Assembly (NCBI GenBank): GCA_021780285.1 | Contig: JAJXZA010000078.1 | Span: 1-22,111 of the forward strand | Reading direction: 5' to 3' | DNA length: 22,111 nucleotides | Source of the DNA: Planctomycetota bacterium | GTDB taxonomy: Bacteria > Planctomycetota > Phycisphaerae > WQYP01 | In this document: positions 6,859 to 13,597 of the stretch, piece after piece | How positions within the stretch are numbered: the stretch's first letter is position 1 | Layout of the letters: each line of letters starts with the position of its first letter | Notes under the pieces: model-generated | What the model saw: only the letters and a program-made list of their open reading frames with translations | Databases searched by the model: none | Told to the model about the DNA's origin: nothing | Translations under genes and position numbers: made by a program

Positions 6859-9744
6859 TCACTTGCCAACCGGGGCGGCTTCCGACACTTCCACTTCGCT
6901 TACGGCCGCTTTGCGCGGGCCTGGCAGCGAAGGATTTTCAATAATGGGTCGAGAATATTCCCAGGGCACCAGCCCAAGAGCTTTGCTGATGATTTCCTGC
7001 TGTTCTATAACATGGCGTTCGTGCGAACCGGCCGCAGGGCTTGCGGATGGCTTGCGTCCCAAATACAGCAGTTTCTGCATGCCTGGCCAGTGATAATGCA
7101 TCTTCGCCCCGATAAATGGATAAACGCCATTGTTGCGAGGCTCTTCCTGCACCCATACTAGCTCCACGCCTCGCGGGTAAGTGCGGGCGATTTCGGTAAG
7201 CCGTTCGGCATGGAATGGGTAGATTTGTTCCAGCCGCAGAATGGCGATATCGCTGATTTTATTGCGTGTACGTTCTGCGAGCAGTTCGTAATAAACTTTG
7301 CCGCTGCAAATGAGTACGCGCTTCACCTTGCTGCGATCGAGCGGCTGGGTTTCATCGAGAATTTCCTGAAAGCCGCCGGTGGTGAAATCGTCGAGCGTAG
7401 ACACCGCGAGTTTGCTGCGCAGCAGTGACTTGGGCGCCATGACAATCAGCGGCTTGCGGAAACTGCGCTTTACCTGTCGTCGCAACAGATGAAAATACTG
7501 GGCCGGGGTTGTTGGATTGCATACCTGGATGTTGTCTTCCGCGGCCAGTTGCAGGAAACGCTCGAGCCGGGCATGAGAGTGTTCCGGGCCGGCACCTTCG
7601 TAGCCGTGGGGCAGGAGCATCACGAGGCCGTTGTATTTTCCCCACTTGGTTTCGGCGCTCACAAGGTATTGGTCAATAATCGGTTGGCACATATTGACAA
7701 AATCGCCGAATTGGGCCTCCCACATGACCAGCGCGTGCGGGTCGGCGGATGCAAAGCCATATTCAAAGCCAACCACCGCCAATTCAGAAAGCATGGTGTT
7801 GATAATGGTAAAGCGACTCTTGGCCTCGGCAAAATTGGCCAATGGTACAAAAGATCGCCCGGTTTGCGCATCATACAGAACCGCATTGCGATGACCGAAG
7901 GTGCCGCGGCAGACATCCTGGCCGGTGAGTCGCACCCAGGTGCCTTCGTCGAGAAGCGAGCCGATGGCGAGCATTTCACCGCAGCCCCAGTCAATATCAG
8001 TGCCACGGGTTACGCAGTCGAGGCGATGCTTGAGCATCTGCGCGACTTTGGGATGCACATGAAAACCTTCAGGCGTCCGGCAGACTTTATCGGCGATGTT
8101 CGCCAGTGTTTCGCGGGCGACGCCGGTGGCTGCGCCCCAATCTTTAATATTGCGTGGTACATGAGTCAGGTCCTTCCAGGGGCCGTGTGGTGGTGGTGGT
8201 TGATCGGCGGGTTTGAAGGTCTGGGCGTATTCCTGCGCTTTATCGAGCCGCTCGCGCACACTTTGCGCCATCTGGTCTAATTCGGCCTGGGTAATGACGC
8301 CGCCGTCGAGGAGACGTTTGGCGTAGATTTCGCGCACGGTTGGGTGTTTGGCAATTTCGCGGTACATCACCGGCTGGGTAATGGTGGGGTCGTCAATTTC
8401 ATTGTGACCCCGGCGGCGATAGCACACCAGGTGAATGATAGCATCGGCCTTGAATCGCTGCCGAAACGCCACGGCCACGCGTGCGGCCTGCACCACGGAT
8501 TCCGGATCATCGCCATTTACATGGAATACCGGAGCCTGTATTGCCTTGGCGACATCGCTTGGGTAACGGGTGAACCGCGAATCGGTGGGGTTGGTGGTAA
8601 AGCCGATCTGGTTGTCAATAATGACGTGAATGGTTCCACCGGTGCGGTATGCTTCAAGCTCCGAAAGGTACAGCGTTTCAGCGACAATGCCCTGACCCGT
8701 GAATGCCGCATCGCCGTGGATGAGCACCGGCACCACGCGCTGGCGGGTAACGTCACCTTTGCGGTTCTGTTTGGCGCGGGCGATGCCTTCCACCACGGGG
8801 TCCACGATTTCGAGGTGGCTTGGATTGGCTGACAGCGAGAGATGCACCTGCTTGTTATGTCGCGTTACGTGTTCGCAGGCATAGCCGAGGTGGTATTTAA
8901 CGTCGCCGTCGCCGGTAAACTTCTGCGGGCGATCGAGCACTTCAGCCATGATCATTTCATAGGGTTTTTGGAGGATGTGCGCGAGCACATTAAGGCGGCC
9001 CCGGTGGGCCATGCCGATGATGATTTCATCCATTCCCAGAGCGCTGCCTTCTTCAATGATTTCGTCGAGCAGGGTGATGATGCTTTCGCCGCCTTCAACC
9101 GAGAAGCGTTTAACCGTGGGATGGCGTCTCTGCAAAAATTGTTCAAACTCTTCGGCCGCGATGAGTCGTGACATCACATGCTTTCGCTGCTCGGACGAGA
9201 GGTTCGGCTGATTGAGCGTCGGCTCCATTTGCTCCTGCAAAAATGCCCGTTGTGATTGATCACGGATGTCCATATATTCAACCGCGAAGGTGCCGCAATA
9301 GGTGCTGCGCAGTTGTGCGATGAGTTGGCGCAGTGGCATCGCGCGGCGGCCGCCAAAGCTGCTGGAATCCACGCTTCGGTCGAGGTCGGCTTCCGTGAGG
9401 CCAAACTCATCGAGCGCGAGCAACGGGTGCTCGGTGCTGTTGTGGCCCAACGGGTTTAAGTTGGCAATAAGGTGCCCTAATTCACGGTAGGCATGTATTA
9501 CATCGAGTGCCTGCGATTCGCGGCCGGCTACGGTTGCGCGATCGTCGAGTCTGGCGGTGGATGTTTCGGATCGCTCAGCCGCTGGTTGCTGCTGCGACAA
9601 ATCAAAACCGCGAAAAAACCACTGCCACTGCGGGTCAACCGCGTGCGGGTCTTGTTTCCATTGGTCATAAAGGTGTTGAAGAAATTCAGGGTTCAAGCCA
9701 TTGACAGCATCAATCAACTTGGGGGGTAATTCGGCGGTACTCAC
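6859..9744 (-). CDS. sucA: 2-oxoglutarate dehydrogenase E1 component
   Basis: Thiamine-diphosphate enzyme that decarboxylates 2-oxoglutarate and succinylates the lipoyl group of SucB in the TCA cycle. Its 961 residues are slightly above the usual 930 or so. Residues 18-48 form the N-terminal E2-binding segment (FLQHLYDQWKQDP...WFFRGF). The AHRGRLNVLAHIL motif is present. The ThDP/metal motif runs from HGDAAFTGQG (H343-G352) to DNQIGFTTNP (D377-P386). The C-terminal transketolase-like part has FEYGFA, WEAQFGDF and GPEHSHARLERFLQL; many homologues have Ser-Ser where this has Ser-His. The start is GTG at 9744-9742, with GGAGA at 9751-9755 and 6-nt spacing. A 360-nt non-coding region with promoter-like and hairpin signals lies upstream. 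No E3 (lpd) gene is adjacent. Confidence 0.95.
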   Translation of the reverse strand: MSTAELPPKLIDAVNGLNPEFLQHLYDQWKQDPHAVDPQWQWFFRGFDLSQQQPAAERSETSTARLDDRATVAGRESQALDVIHAYRELGHLIANLNPLGHNSTEHPLLALDEFGLTEADLDRSVDSSSFGGRRAMPLRQLIAQLRSTYCGTFAVEYMDIRDQSQRAFLQEQMEPTLNQPNLSSEQRKHVMSRLIAAEEFEQFLQRRHPTVKRFSVEGGESIITLLDEIIEEGSALGMDEIIIGMAHRGRLNVLAHILQKPYEMIMAEVLDRPQKFTGDGDVKYHLGYACEHVTRHNKQVHLSLSANPSHLEIVDPVVEGIARAKQNRKGDVTRQRVVPVLIHGDAAFTGQGIVAETLYLSELEAYRTGGTIHVIIDNQIGFTTNPTDSRFTRYPSDVAKAIQAPVFHVNGDDPESVVQAARVAVAFRQRFKADAIIHLVCYRRRGHNEIDDPTITQPVMYREIAKHPTVREIYAKRLLDGGVITQAELDQMAQSVRERLDKAQEYAQTFKPADQPPPPHGPWKDLTHVPRNIKDWGAATGVARETLANIADKVCRTPEGFHVHPKVAQMLKHRLDCVTRGTDIDWGCGEMLAIGSLLDEGTWVRLTGQDVCRGTFGHRNAVLYDAQTGRSFVPLANFAEAKSRFTIINTMLSELAVVGFEYGFASADPHALVMWEAQFGDFVNMCQPIIDQYLVSAETKWGKYNGLVMLLPHGYEGAGPEHSHARLERFLQLAAEDNIQVCNPTTPAQYFHLLRRQVKRSFRKPLIVMAPKSLLRSKLAVSTLDDFTTGGFQEILDETQPLDRSKVKRVLICSGKVYYELLAERTRNKISDIAILRLEQIYPFHAERLTEIARTYPRGVELVWVQEEPRNNGVYPFIGAKMHYHWPGMQKLLYLGRKPSASPAAGSHERHVIEQQEIISKALGLVPWEYSRPIIENPSLPGPRKAAVSEVEVSEAAPVGK

Positions 9745-9757
9745 AAAAAGTCTCCAA

Positions 9758-9791
9758 AGCGCTGCAGTGCGGCCAAACGCTGGCCGGCGCT
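9758..9791 (-). promoter_or_regulatory. stem-loop in the sucA 5' leader
   Basis: Two nested stems are visible: AGCGC/GCGCT (9758-9762 with 9787-9791) outside, and CGGCC/GGCCG (9770-9774 with 9782-9786) around a 7-nt loop, with a 7-nt bulge on one side. The base of the stem is 2 nt from the GGAGA ribosome site, so folding could affect sucA translation. It is not recognised as a named RNA family. Confidence 0.35.
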
Positions 9792-9811
9792 GCGCCTTAC
9801 GCGATAGCTCT

Positions 9812-9840
9812 ATTATGACAAGTTTCCGCTCGCATTGCAG
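9812..9840 (-). promoter_or_regulatory. candidate extended -10 promoter close to sucA
   Basis: On the minus strand TGTCATAAT (9812-9820) is an extended -10 box: TG, one base, then CATAAT (5 of 6). A weak CTGCAA (3 of 6) lies 17 bp upstream at 9835-9840. A transcript from here would begin near 9805 and carry a leader of about 60 nt containing the stem-loop at 9758-9791. Confidence 0.35.
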
Positions 9841-9893
9841 CCTTTTTGGGGAGGCGAGCCAATCTTTTCATTTGAGGCCTTGTTGAGGGCCTT

Positions 9894-9922
9894 AAAATAC
9901 GCATAGGTGAATATGTATTCAA
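9894..9922 (-). promoter_or_regulatory. candidate sigma70-type promoter for sucA with an overlapping dyad
   Basis: On the minus strand, TTGAAT (9917-9922) and TATTTT (9894-9899) are 17 bp apart, each matching 4 of 6 consensus bases. The interrupted palindrome TGAATA-TG-TATTCA (9908-9921) covers most of the -35 box, where a repressor or activator dimer could bind. This is read from sequence only. Confidence 0.3.
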
Positions 9923-10104
9923 GGCAAAGCCCTCACTTCGGGTGCATGACGGGGGCGTACCCCGGTCTATCCTATAACATCGGCGTTTAGGAAAGGTTTG
10001 CATTATCGGAAGCAAATCGGTCCCGCAAAAAGCCGTAGCTACCCCTGTGCCAACATTCGATGGCGCAGCGGCAGCGGCAGGCGTTGTGCGAGGTATTCGG
10101 CCAA

Positions 10105-10686
10105 TTAACCGCGGATCGGCTCAATGATGGACTGGGTTCGTACCAGCACCCGAGCCTCGCCAAGCAGGTGGAAGCCTTCAATATGCACAGCTCTGCGATG
10201 CAACTGGGCTACCACCAGAGACATACACTCGGTGCGGCCGTTTTCATCTTTTCGCTGGGCGAGCAAGCCATCCTGATCGTCAGCCAGGCGCTGCAGCTCA
10301 ATGACCGAGTTTTCGTAGAGTGCCTCGGTGATGTGCTCCTCATTGATGGCCAGGTAGTAGTGATGCTTATCGCCGAGCGGTTTGTCGAACTGCTTGTCAC
10401 CTTTGCAGGGCAGGCGCTCAATAAGGCCGCGGTCTGGCAATGATTTGTTTGGAAAGCATGCCAGTTCGGTGATGGTGTCGGTGCCGGCGCCGCAAATGGT
10501 CACGGTGTGGCCTCCGCCGGCCAGCAGCCACATTGATACCTCAAATTCACCAAGAAAACGTACGCGCCTTGCTTCAACGGCGAATAGTTCGGGGTGCAGC
10601 GGGCGGTCGTACACGAGTACGGACAAGCCGGCGCTGCGTGGCTTCTTGCTGGGGGTGGATGTGGGTGATGGTTTTGTGGGTTTCAT
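10105..10686 (-). CDS. DUF2617-like protein of unknown function
   Basis: A soluble-looking protein of 193 residues with no signal peptide, membrane segment or catalytic motif that I recognise. A low-complexity Lys/Pro/Ser/Thr N-terminus (2-18) precedes a folded part from about residue 20. The TELACFPNKSLP segment (73-84), the polar HHYYLAINEEH region (108-118) and the C-terminal HIEGFHLLGEARVLVRTQS part (168-186) resemble my memory of the DUF2617 family, whose members carry ETVACLPG-like motifs. The start is set at 10686 by AAGGAG (10692-10697, 5-nt spacing). The frame stays open to 10818, but that extension is Arg/Lys-rich and has no ribosome site. It is oriented like sucAB but separated by 360 nt, so a link to the TCA cycle is not implied. 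Confidence 0.7.
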   Translation of the reverse strand: MKPTKPSPTSTPSKKPRSAGLSVLVYDRPLHPELFAVEARRVRFLGEFEVSMWLLAGGGHTVTICGAGTDTITELACFPNKSLPDRGLIERLPCKGDKQFDKPLGDKHHYYLAINEEHITEALYENSVIELQRLADDQDGLLAQRKDENGRTECMSLVVAQLHRRAVHIEGFHLLGEARVLVRTQSIIEPIRG

Positions 10687-10691
10687 GCTAA

Positions 10692-10697
10692 CTCCTT
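10692..10697 (-). promoter_or_regulatory. ribosome binding site that fixes the DUF2617-like start
   Basis: AAGGAG on the minus strand, 5 nt before the ATG at 10686. It favours this start over the upstream in-frame ATG at 10818. Confidence 0.7.
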
Positions 10698-10707
10698 CAA
10701 TAGGTGC

Positions 10708-10723
10708 AACTGGGCGCCCAGTT
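10708..10723. promoter_or_regulatory. 16-bp perfect palindrome upstream of the DUF2617-like gene
   Basis: AACTGGGCGCCCAGTT is a perfect 16-bp inverted repeat with no spacer. It lies 21 bp before the start codon and 10 bp before the ribosome site. It could be an operator for a dimeric repressor, or a hairpin in the mRNA that affects translation. Confidence 0.4.
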
Positions 10724-10926
10724 CCGTTGGACGCGCCTGCACGCCGAGCATTGGTCTTCGCAGATGCGTGACCGCTGCGCCAGGCATGCGTTTTTGATAC
10801 TTTGTGTCTTTTCTTCACAATCTCTTCCGTTTCAATCTACTTTAGTAAGTGCCTGCCATTTTGCCTGTACAAAAAACCAGAGTTTTCAGCCTGCCGTCCA
10901 TGGTCAGGCGATAGCTCACATGACGG

Positions 10927-10966
10927 ATGCACCGGCCGTCGTACACACTGGTTACGACTGGTGCAT
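10927..10966. repeat. 40-nt imperfect inverted repeat (hairpin)
   Basis: ATGCACC (10927-10933) pairs with GGTGCAT (10960-10966), and GTCGTA (10938-10943) pairs with TACGAC (10953-10958). A GGCC/T internal loop separates the two stems, and the terminal loop is 9 nt. No T-run follows on either strand, so it is not a standard terminator. Confidence 0.5.
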
Positions 10967-10989
10967 TCAAGTACTGGCACGAATATAGC

Positions 10990-11024
10990 AAAATACTTTC
11001 ACCGATGAAAGTTTTTTCTATAAT
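10990..11024 (+). promoter_or_regulatory. AT-rich inverted repeat and TATAAT box, candidate promoter for the carbonic anhydrase gene
   Basis: A perfect -10 hexamer TATAAT lies at 11019-11024. Just upstream, ACTTTCA (10995-11001) and TGAAAGT (11006-11012) form a 7-bp inverted repeat around a CCGA loop, extended after one mismatch by four A:T pairs. No good -35 exists at 17 bp (CTTTCA, 3 of 6), so the repeat may be an activator or repressor site. The hairpin followed by a T-run (11012-11017) could instead act as a weak terminator. Confidence 0.4.
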
Positions 11025-11138
11025 ATTCGTAAAAAGGATAAAAAAATACTTTGTAACAAATAATATGCTTATGCTTTTGCTGTACAGCCTTGTTTATAGC
11101 TGGATTTTCATCGTTGCGACCACTATTATCAGATTCTT

Positions 11139-11681
11139 ATGACGAGTAAATTCATCAGCAATAGCTATATGGAGCGGATCGGCAAGCATTGGCAGGCAAC
11201 GAGCGCCCTTATTGCCGGCGATGTTACAATCGGTGAAGACTGTAGTATTTGGTTTAATGCCAGCCTTCGCGGCGATGTTGCCGCCATTACCATCGGCGAT
11301 CGCGTCAATGTGCAAGAGGGGGCCGTACTGCATTGCGACAGCGGCAAGCCGTTGGAAATTGGCGACCGCGTAACAATCGGTCATGGCGCTGTGGTGCACT
11401 GTGCAAAAGTTGGGGCAGGCAGCCTTATCGGGATCAAGTCGGTTGTACTGGGCGGAGCGGTGGTGGGCAAGAATTGCATCGTTGCCGCTGGGGCAGTGGT
11501 ATCGCCAAATGCCGTTGTACCGGATGGTCATGTTGTCATGGGGGTGCCCGCCAAGGTGGTACGACCGGTGCGCGAGGCCGAGTTGGACGATATGCAGAAA
11601 AACAATGATCATTATGTGGAGCTTGCCTGTCAGCATGCCGAGAAACCCGCAACGCTGTATCAGTTTCGCCAGCGCGATTGA
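11139..11681 (+). CDS. gamma-class carbonic anhydrase-like hexapeptide-repeat protein
   Basis: A 180-residue left-handed beta-helix protein of the gamma-carbonic anhydrase/YrdA family, probably a cytoplasmic trimer with a metal site between subunits. Hexapeptide repeats run from about residue 25 to 140. The three metal-ligand histidines are present as H65, H82 and H87; the last two have the five-residue spacing of Cam H117/H122. The family RGD motif is R44-G45-D46. The acidic loop needed for full activity of true Cam enzymes is not obvious, so activity is uncertain; many such proteins show none or act elsewhere. The ATG at 11139 has no ribosome site. An in-frame stop at 11097 rules out longer ATG starts, and ATG 11169 is an alternative. 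The next gene begins 80 nt downstream. Confidence 0.88.
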   Translation: MTSKFISNSYMERIGKHWQATSALIAGDVTIGEDCSIWFNASLRGDVAAITIGDRVNVQEGAVLHCDSGKPLEIGDRVTIGHGAVVHCAKVGAGSLIGIKSVVLGGAVVGKNCIVAAGAVVSPNAVVPDGHVVMGVPAKVVRPVREAELDDMQKNNDHYVELACQHAEKPATLYQFRQRD

Positions 11682-11746
11682 GGCCATCGTGGCGGCTCGG
11701 TCCTCGGCACTTCTGCATCGGTACGAATGCCAGTTGGCCCAACTTC

Positions 11747-11752
11747 AAGGAG
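11747..11752 (+). promoter_or_regulatory. ribosome binding site that fixes the start of the four-helix membrane protein
   Basis: AAGGAG, 9 nt before the ATG at 11762. The in-frame ATG at 11678 has no such site and would add an unlikely Arg/Trp-rich extension. Confidence 0.65.
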
Positions 11753-11761
11753 TTCCTGCAC

Positions 11762-12271
11762 ATGAATGTTCATGAGCTTGTCATGCTTGCGATGCGGTGG
11801 TTGCACATTGTCGGTGCGTGCATATTGGTGGGAGCGCCGATTTTTATGTGGCTGTTTCTTGAACCGGCGATGGCTCAGATAGATTCCGGCGTTCGCGATG
11901 CCATGCAGAATCGCATGATGCGCGGCTGGCGAATGTTTTTGGGACTGGTCATTTTGACCCAGATCATATCAGGATTTTATTGGCTCTTTGAGGTGGTGGA
12001 TATCGCCCATCAACCACCCGTATATCAGATGTTATTGGGCATAAAGATGCTTGCGGCGTTTGTACTTTTCTTTTTGCTGTCGGTGCTGGCCGGGCGTGCC
12101 AAATCTTTTGAGATCTTTCGCAGGCAGTCGCGACGCTGGCTTGCCATAACGGCGATAACGGCGCTGGTGGTTGTGCTTTGTGCCAGTGCCATGCGTATCA
12201 GTGTTGCGCAGCGTCATCACCTTGACCTGACGAACACTCATGGCGCGGTCAGTCCCGCCCTTGCCAGGTAA
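11762..12271 (+). CDS. four-helix integral membrane protein, weakly CopD-like
   Basis: A 169-residue inner-membrane protein with four predicted helices at about 13-33, 57-77, 91-110 and 126-144. Helix 1 starts with the MRWLHIVGACILVGAPIFM pattern, and its RWLH motif resembles the first helix of CopD-type and related small membrane proteins where His binds metal or haem. Further histidines lie at 83 and in the C-terminal tail (152-153, 160). Function is not established. It follows the carbonic anhydrase-like gene on the same strand with an 80-nt gap and its own AAGGAG site, so the two are probably co-transcribed. Whether they act together, for example on bicarbonate, CO2 or metal supply, is speculation. 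Confidence 0.75.
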   Translation: MNVHELVMLAMRWLHIVGACILVGAPIFMWLFLEPAMAQIDSGVRDAMQNRMMRGWRMFLGLVILTQIISGFYWLFEVVDIAHQPPVYQMLLGIKMLAAFVLFFLLSVLAGRAKSFEIFRRQSRRWLAITAITALVVVLCASAMRISVAQRHHLDLTNTHGAVSPALAR

Positions 12272-12317
12272 AACTGCCGGGTTGGTTGGGTCGGCTTTGT
12301 AAATCGTGAAAAAGCAA

Positions 12318-12348
12318 TCTTGGGCCAAGCGATGAAGTTAACCCAAGA
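12318..12348. terminator. possible bidirectional terminator between convergent genes
   Basis: TCTTGGG (12318-12324) and CCCAAGA (12342-12348) form a 7-bp stem with a 17-nt loop in the 84-bp gap between the convergent four-helix protein and MFS genes. No T-run follows on either strand, so intrinsic termination would be weak. Confidence 0.3.
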
Positions 12349-12355
12349 CAACCTG

Positions 12356-13546
12356 TCACTCGGCGGCGAGCATGACGATGGCCGCAGCGAACGCCAAAAC
12401 TGCCGCGTAGCCATAGCTCCACATAGGTCCATGCTGATACAGCACTCCCATAACAATGTTGGCGGCAAACAGGCCGAGGCTTCGCGTGGCGGTCAGCGCC
12501 CCCATGCCGCCGCCGGTTGACCCCTTGGGAACGATTCGGGAAAGAATGGCGGGCTCAAGGGTTTCAATAACGCCCAGCGCCAGCCCCATAAGTGACACAC
12601 AAACGTAATACAGCGCATGCGGCCAGTGCAGCAGCCCCACCAGCCCCATTCCTGCGGTGCCAATCGCCCCGATGGCATATCCGCCAATAGCCAGAAATCG
12701 CACGCCGCGGCCGGCTAAATGTCCCGTGGCCAGGCCTGCGAGTGCCGAAATGCAAAAAAAAACAACATAAGAAAGTACCGCCAGCGCCGGGCTGTGGGTT
12801 GCCTGATCTACCGTGATGATTGGAAACCCAAAGCTAAATGAACTAAAGCCGTACAACCCAGTGGCCCAAAGCAGACGGCGATACAGTTTGCGATCTCTGT
12901 GCTCTTCAGCAGCGGTTTTGGCGCCAGCGGCCTGCGGTACAACCGCGCCTTTGCGGCCGGCACGCACAAACGACAATACCAGCGACGAACAAAGCAATGG
13001 CACAATGGTAAAAAGAAAAATCTTCCAGAGCGCAACATGCGCCAACAGCAGCAAAAGCGCGGCTGTTGCCGCCAAAAATCCACCGCCGATATCCAATGCG
13101 TGCAAGAATCCGAAGGCTTTGGCTCGATGGGCCGGCAAGACCACTTCGGTAAGCATGGCGCGGCGCGGCGGCGAGCGAAAGTTGCGCGCCCACCAGCCGC
13201 CGGCGAAAAGCGCAATAGAACCCGCGGCACTGGCGGCAAGCCCTGCAAGCGATAAAAGCGGGATCAGCAGGTTGCCGGTCAGAGCGATTTTCTTATGACC
13301 AAACTTATCACCTAACCGTCCACCGATGAGGCCGAATGCCGCCCCAGGCCCGTAGCTGATCGCCGTGGCAATACCGAACATATAGGCCGGAGCCGCCAAC
13401 TGATTCACCAAAAACAGCGGAAATACCGCCAAAACGGCCTGATATCCGAGGTCGGCAAAGCACGCGGAAAAACTGATGAGCAGCACATTGGCGCTGAGCC
13501 AGCGATCATTTGGAGCGGGGTGAGTCATGGAAGCATCGTTGACCAT
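12356..13546 (-). CDS. MFS transporter (12-helix, substrate unknown)
   Basis: A major facilitator superfamily secondary transporter in the inner membrane, 396 residues from the chosen start and about 12 hydrophobic helices. MFS motif A follows TM2 as GGRLGDKFGHKK (residues 75-86). A related GHLAGRGVRFL segment sits in the middle of the second half (L8-9 loop). N-terminal SFSACFADLGYQAVLAVFPLFL is typical of drug/unknown-substrate MFS proteins (MFS_1), and sugar-porter signatures are absent. The frame is open to 13819, but GGAGA at 13551-13555 supports ATG 13546, and the longer N-terminus is Cys/Arg-rich and unlikely. It is divergent from the ABC ATPase gene. Efflux is more likely than uptake, though the sequence does not decide this. 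Confidence 0.85.
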   Translation of the reverse strand: MVNDASMTHPAPNDRWLSANVLLISFSACFADLGYQAVLAVFPLFLVNQLAAPAYMFGIATAISYGPGAAFGLIGGRLGDKFGHKKIALTGNLLIPLLSLAGLAASAAGSIALFAGGWWARNFRSPPRRAMLTEVVLPAHRAKAFGFLHALDIGGGFLAATAALLLLLAHVALWKIFLFTIVPLLCSSLVLSFVRAGRKGAVVPQAAGAKTAAEEHRDRKLYRRLLWATGLYGFSSFSFGFPIITVDQATHSPALAVLSYVVFFCISALAGLATGHLAGRGVRFLAIGGYAIGAIGTAGMGLVGLLHWPHALYYVCVSLMGLALGVIETLEPAILSRIVPKGSTGGGMGALTATRSLGLFAANIVMGVLYQHGPMWSYGYAAVLAFAAAIVMLAAE

Positions 13547-13550
13547 TTGT

Positions 13551-13555
13551 TCTCC
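13551..13555 (-). promoter_or_regulatory. ribosome binding site that fixes the MFS transporter start
   Basis: GGAGA on the minus strand, 4 nt before the ATG at 13546. It removes 91 codons of unlikely N-terminal extension. Confidence 0.6.
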
Positions 13556-13577
13556 GGGGGTATTGCGCCTCATGGCA

Positions 13578-13597
13578 CGCCTGCAAAAGCCCAGGCG
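13578..13597. repeat. hairpin in the divergent MFS/ABC intergenic region
   Basis: CGCCTG (13578-13583) and CAGGCG (13592-13597) form a 6-bp stem with an 8-nt loop, 31 bp upstream of the MFS start. It could lie in that gene's leader or act as an operator. Confidence 0.3.

Larger units (their letters stand above)
9745..10104 (-). promoter_or_regulatory. 360-nt non-coding region upstream of sucA
   Basis: No gene is supported here on either strand. Read toward sucA it holds a GGGG-TACG-CCCC stem (around 9949-9967), a 14-bp dyad TGAATATGTATTCA (9908-9921), two promoter-like signals and a stem-loop next to the sucA ribosome site. These are listed separately. No clear T-run terminator for the DUF2617-like gene was found. 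Its length and content suggest that sucA has its own regulated promoter rather than relying only on read-through. Confidence 0.5.
10687..11138. other. 452-nt intergenic region between divergent genes
   Basis: No convincing gene is present. It separates the divergent DUF2617-like and carbonic anhydrase-like genes, so promoters for both are expected. It contains the 16-bp palindrome (10708-10723), a 40-nt hairpin (10927-10966), and an AT-rich block from about 10981 to 11100 (32 G/C in 120 bases by my count). That block has an inverted repeat and a TATAAT box. A hydrophobic 45-codon frame at 11005-11142 is discussed as a doubtful small gene. Confidence 0.6.

Noticed and set aside
7489..8280. Plus-strand open frame of 263 codons antisense to sucA
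   Set aside because: It lies wholly inside sucA, which has unmistakable E1 motifs. There is no ribosome site or recognisable domain.
9745..9840. Named sucA or sucA-II RNA motif
   Set aside because: A leader hairpin is visible, but I cannot match the known consensus, and those motifs are described from Proteobacteria.
9797..10015. Minus-strand 72-codon frame upstream of sucA
   Set aside because: No ribosome site, Arg/Pro-rich product, and it overlaps promoter-like and hairpin signals.
10105..10818. Longer 237-residue version of the DUF2617-like protein
   Set aside because: The extra 44 residues are basic and low-complexity, and the AAGGAG site supports the start at 10686.
10704..10988. Plus-strand 94-codon frame in the 452-nt gap
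   Set aside because: It has no ribosome site and a composition unlike a protein, and it crosses the palindrome and hairpin.
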